Below, piece by piece: positions 42,048 through 44,168 of a stretch of DNA of 44,168 nt; the stretch's first letter is position 1, and every line of letters begins with the position of its first letter. The stretch comes from Porphyromonadaceae bacterium. GTDB taxonomy: Bacteria > Bacteroidota > Bacteroidia > Bacteroidales > Dysgonomonadaceae. The notes beneath the pieces are model-generated. The model had not been told where the DNA came from, ran no database searches, and saw only the letters and a list, made by a program, of their open reading frames with translations. The translations under genes and the position numbers were made by a program. Where the stretch lies: NCBI GenBank assembly GCA_003517675.1, contig DPAC01000090.1, positions 1-44,168 on the forward strand, given 5' to 3'.

Positions 42048-44063
42048 ATGGCTTATAATATCATTGAGCTAAATGAAAAGCTCACCACCGAATTGCGTGT
42101 ACTTGCCAAAGAGATGGGCATCAGACGCCCTGACGCATATAAAAAAGAGGAGTTGATCTACAAGATCCTCGACGAACAGGCGATTGCCGAAACCAAGAAA
42201 TTGGGGCCTGATCCCGGCCCCAGACAGAGCAACAGCGGAAAGAGACGTTCCGATAGCAGCCGAACCCAGAAGAACATATCTACTGACAGGAAGAACGACG
42301 CAGTCGCCAAAAGTTCCTCACCTCGGCAAAAGCGAAAATCCACTCAGGAATCGTCAGTCACACAACCCAAACAGGCTGAACAGAAGGTTCAGTCAAAGGC
42401 TGTTGAACAGGCTGAAGAACATTCCCCAATAGTTGAAAAGTCGGCTCAGAATGATAAACCGAGGTTGATCAAGAAAGAAGATGTCGCCCTTAAGAAGGTG
42501 GAAGAACCAAAATTGAATGGCGATTCTGTTGCGAATGGTCAGAACGAAGCATCAACCGAGGTGGAAGCCAAAAATCAGGTTAAAACAACCACAGCGGTTG
42601 AGAACACAGAAAAGAAAGAGGAAACTGCAACTCCTCCACAGGCAAAAGCTTCTGAAAAGCCAACCCAACTGGTCTTTCGATCTTCCAAACACCGGAACGA
42701 TGAGAAAAAGAGTACCCCCGCACCGGTGACGCTCCCTCCCGTAGTAGCTGAAGATCCTACGGTAGAGGTAACTACCCCCGATGCAAAAGAGGCACCCCCC
42801 GTTGGCGGTAAAATGTCGCTGCAGGACCTGATTGCTCCATCACCTCTTCAGCCCAGGCAACAGGGTCCCCAGGCTAAGGGACATAATCAGGGTCAATCGC
42901 AACAGCAAAGAGAACAGCAGAAAGAAAAAGAGCCTGCATACGACTTTGACGGTATCCTCACTGCCACAGGTGTACTGGAGATCATGCCTGACGGCTATGG
43001 CTTCCTCCGTTCTTCCGATTACAACTATATGTCCTCACCCGATGACATCTATGTGTCTCAATCACAGATCCGCCTTTTCGGTCTGATGACGGGTGATGTG
43101 GTAGAAGGTCCCATCCGTCCTCCAAAGGAGGGAGAGAAATTTTTCCCGCTGGTGAAAGTGGACAACATCAATGGCCGCAAGCCGGATGATGTGCGTGATC
43201 GGGTGCCGTTCGATCATTTGAAGCCGCTCTTCCCCAATGAAAAATTCAACCTCACCAAGGGGCACAACGACAACCTATCCTGCCGCGTGGTAGATATGTT
43301 CTCTCCCATCGGCAAAGGTCAGCGTGGTCTGATCGTGGCACAACCCAAGACCGGTAAGACGATGCTGCTCAAGGATATTGCCAACGCCATCGCCGACAAC
43401 CATCCGGAAGTCTACATGATCATCCTGCTCATTGATGAGCGCCCCGAGGAGGTGACCGACATGGAGCGGAGCGTGAACGCCGAAGTGATCGCCTCCACGT
43501 TCGATGAGCCGGCTGACCGCCACGTGAAGATTGCCGAGATCGTGCTGAACAAGGCACGCAGGCTTGTGGAATGCGGTCATGATGTGGTGATCCTGCTCGA
43601 CTCGATCACCCGTCTGGCACGTGCCTACAACACCGTGCAGCCTGCATCGGGTAAGGTGCTCTCAGGAGGTGTCGACGCCAACGCACTGCACAAACCCAAG
43701 CGTTTCTTCGGTGCTGCACGCAACATTGAGCATGGCGGCTCTCTCACCATTATCGCCACGGCACTCACCGATACTGGCTCCAAGATGGATGATGTGATCT
43801 TCGAGGAGTTCAAAGGTACCGGCAACATGGAGCTACAACTCGACCGCAAGCTCTCCAACAAGCGGATCTTCCCCTCTGTCGATATCATCGCCTCCAGCAC
43901 GCGTCGCGACGATCTGCTGCTCTCGGAGGAGACGCTCAACCGGATGTGGGTGCTTCGTAACTTCCTCTCCGATATGAACTCGGTAGAAGCAATGGAGTTT
44001 TTGTTGAACCGCTTGAGACGAACCTCCAGCAACGAGGAGTTCTTGATTTCGATGAACGATTGA
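42048..44063 (+). CDS. rho: Transcription termination factor Rho with long disordered insert
   Basis: This 671-residue Rho is about 250 residues longer than the E. coli protein. Residues 1-48 are the Rho_N helix bundle ([20 protein letters not shown]). Residues about 50-295 are a low-complexity K/E/Q/P/S/T-rich insert ending in a Q/R/K-rich stretch, predicted to be disordered. The RNA-binding cold-shock domain follows ([20 protein letters not shown]), then the ATPase with Walker [10 protein letters not shown] (Lys437), Walker B region [16 protein letters not shown] and the Q/R loops. It is a hexameric RNA helicase that ends transcription. Such inserts are typical of Bacteroidetes Rho and have been linked to condensate formation in Bacteroides. 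The core is intact. Confidence 0.97.
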   Translation: MAYNIIELNEKLTTELRVLAKEMGIRRPDAYKKEELIYKILDEQAIAETKKLGPDPGPRQSNSGKRRSDSSRTQKNISTDRKNDAVAKSSSPRQKRKSTQESSVTQPKQAEQKVQSKAVEQAEEHSPIVEKSAQNDKPRLIKKEDVALKKVEEPKLNGDSVANGQNEASTEVEAKNQVKTTTAVENTEKKEETATPPQAKASEKPTQLVFRSSKHRNDEKKSTPAPVTLPPVVAEDPTVEVTTPDAKEAPPVGGKMSLQDLIAPSPLQPRQQGPQAKGHNQGQSQQQREQQKEKEPAYDFDGILTATGVLEIMPDGYGFLRSSDYNYMSSPDDIYVSQSQIRLFGLMTGDVVEGPIRPPKEGEKFFPLVKVDNINGRKPDDVRDRVPFDHLKPLFPNEKFNLTKGHNDNLSCRVVDMFSPIGKGQRGLIVAQPKTGKTMLLKDIANAIADNHPEVYMIILLIDERPEEVTDMERSVNAEVIASTFDEPADRHVKIAEIVLNKARRLVECGHDVVILLDSITRLARAYNTVQPASGKVLSGGVDANALHKPKRFFGAARNIEHGGSLTIIATALTDTGSKMDDVIFEEFKGTGNMELQLDRKLSNKRIFPSVDIIASSTRRDDLLLSEETLNRMWVLRNFLSDMNSVEAMEFLLNRLRRTSSNEEFLISMND

Positions 44064-44168
44064 GCGAGCAACGCGACACTCCCCCACCACCTGCGATGGA
44101 GCGGTGGCATCACAAGCTATCTCATCAATTGGCTGATGCTGTGCTACAGCCAGATATCATAGATCGGA

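Noticed and set aside
1..44168. tRNA genes, rRNA genes, CRISPR arrays, insertion sequences with transposase, prophage
   Set aside because: None seen on reading both strands; no transposase-like or integrase-like protein and no regularly spaced repeat array.
44064..44168. Possible hairpins after rho (CCACC.../GGTGG, GGCTG/CAGCC)
   Set aside because: Stems are short, without T-tracts, and the window ends too soon to judge.

Overview
The window looks like a chromosomal segment of a Bacteroidales bacterium, probably of the Dysgonomonas/Proteiniphilum/Porphyromonas neighbourhood. Three things point there. The promoters I can find carry the Bacteroidetes -7 box TAnnTTTG, sometimes with a TTTG -33 box, and few genes have Shine-Dalgarno sites. 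The gene forms are typical of the group: a long urocanate hydratase, separate FtcD and FchA proteins, Rho with a long disordered insert, and an EtfB-EtfA-acyl-CoA dehydrogenase operon. Lipoproteins with a Bacteroidetes-type lipobox are common. The assignment is by inference, since no rRNA gene is present.

Layout. 1-953: 5' end of clpB (minus) divergent from a hemolysin III/TrhA-like membrane protein. 1115-7487 (minus): an MFS carrier and a histidine-utilisation operon ftcD-pnuC-hutI-fchA-hutH with its promoter at 7573-7603. 7736-9471: an AT-rich restriction-modification unit inserted right behind that promoter, with an intact methyltransferase and a deleted endonuclease. 9597-16542: an LLM flavin oxidoreductase, hutU (minus), and a 1032-residue peptidase/beta-propeller/outer-membrane-barrel protein (minus). 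A shrunken second copy of the LLM gene's 3' end closes this block. 16625-19654: a CDF-type transporter, a deleted cutC and a GH20 beta-hexosaminidase. 19721-25486: nfo, a PhoB/PhoR-like two-component pair, queC-queF and a GH16-like lipoprotein. 25832-32668: an aminotransferase with a LolC/E-type permease, then sbcD-sbcC. 32791-33697: a perfect Bacteroidetes promoter and a strong terminator enclosing about 0.87 kb with no recognisable protein. 33915-34575: a hicBA toxin-antitoxin pair whose toxin has a stop codon. 34742-36688: an ECF sigma factor and a secreted barrel-like protein. 36747-40391: etfB-etfA-acyl-CoA dehydrogenase. 40688-44063: a DUF6340-like lipoprotein and rho.

How the genes work together. 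HutH, HutU, HutI, FtcD and FchA form the complete path from histidine to glutamate, ammonia and 5,10-methenyl-THF; hutU is transcribed apart from the other four. QueC and QueF are consecutive steps of queuosine (preQ1) synthesis. SbcCD is a complete nuclease. EtfAB and the dehydrogenase form an electron-transfer module that suits an amino-acid fermenter.

The window also holds several decaying genes: the endonuclease, the second LLM copy and cutC have all lost internal segments while keeping both ends, and hicA has a nonsense codon. The least explained element is the orphan transcription unit at 32791-33697. Next are a 39-40 bp leader repeated in front of two unrelated genes and a triple 11-bp direct repeat in front of the response-regulator gene.
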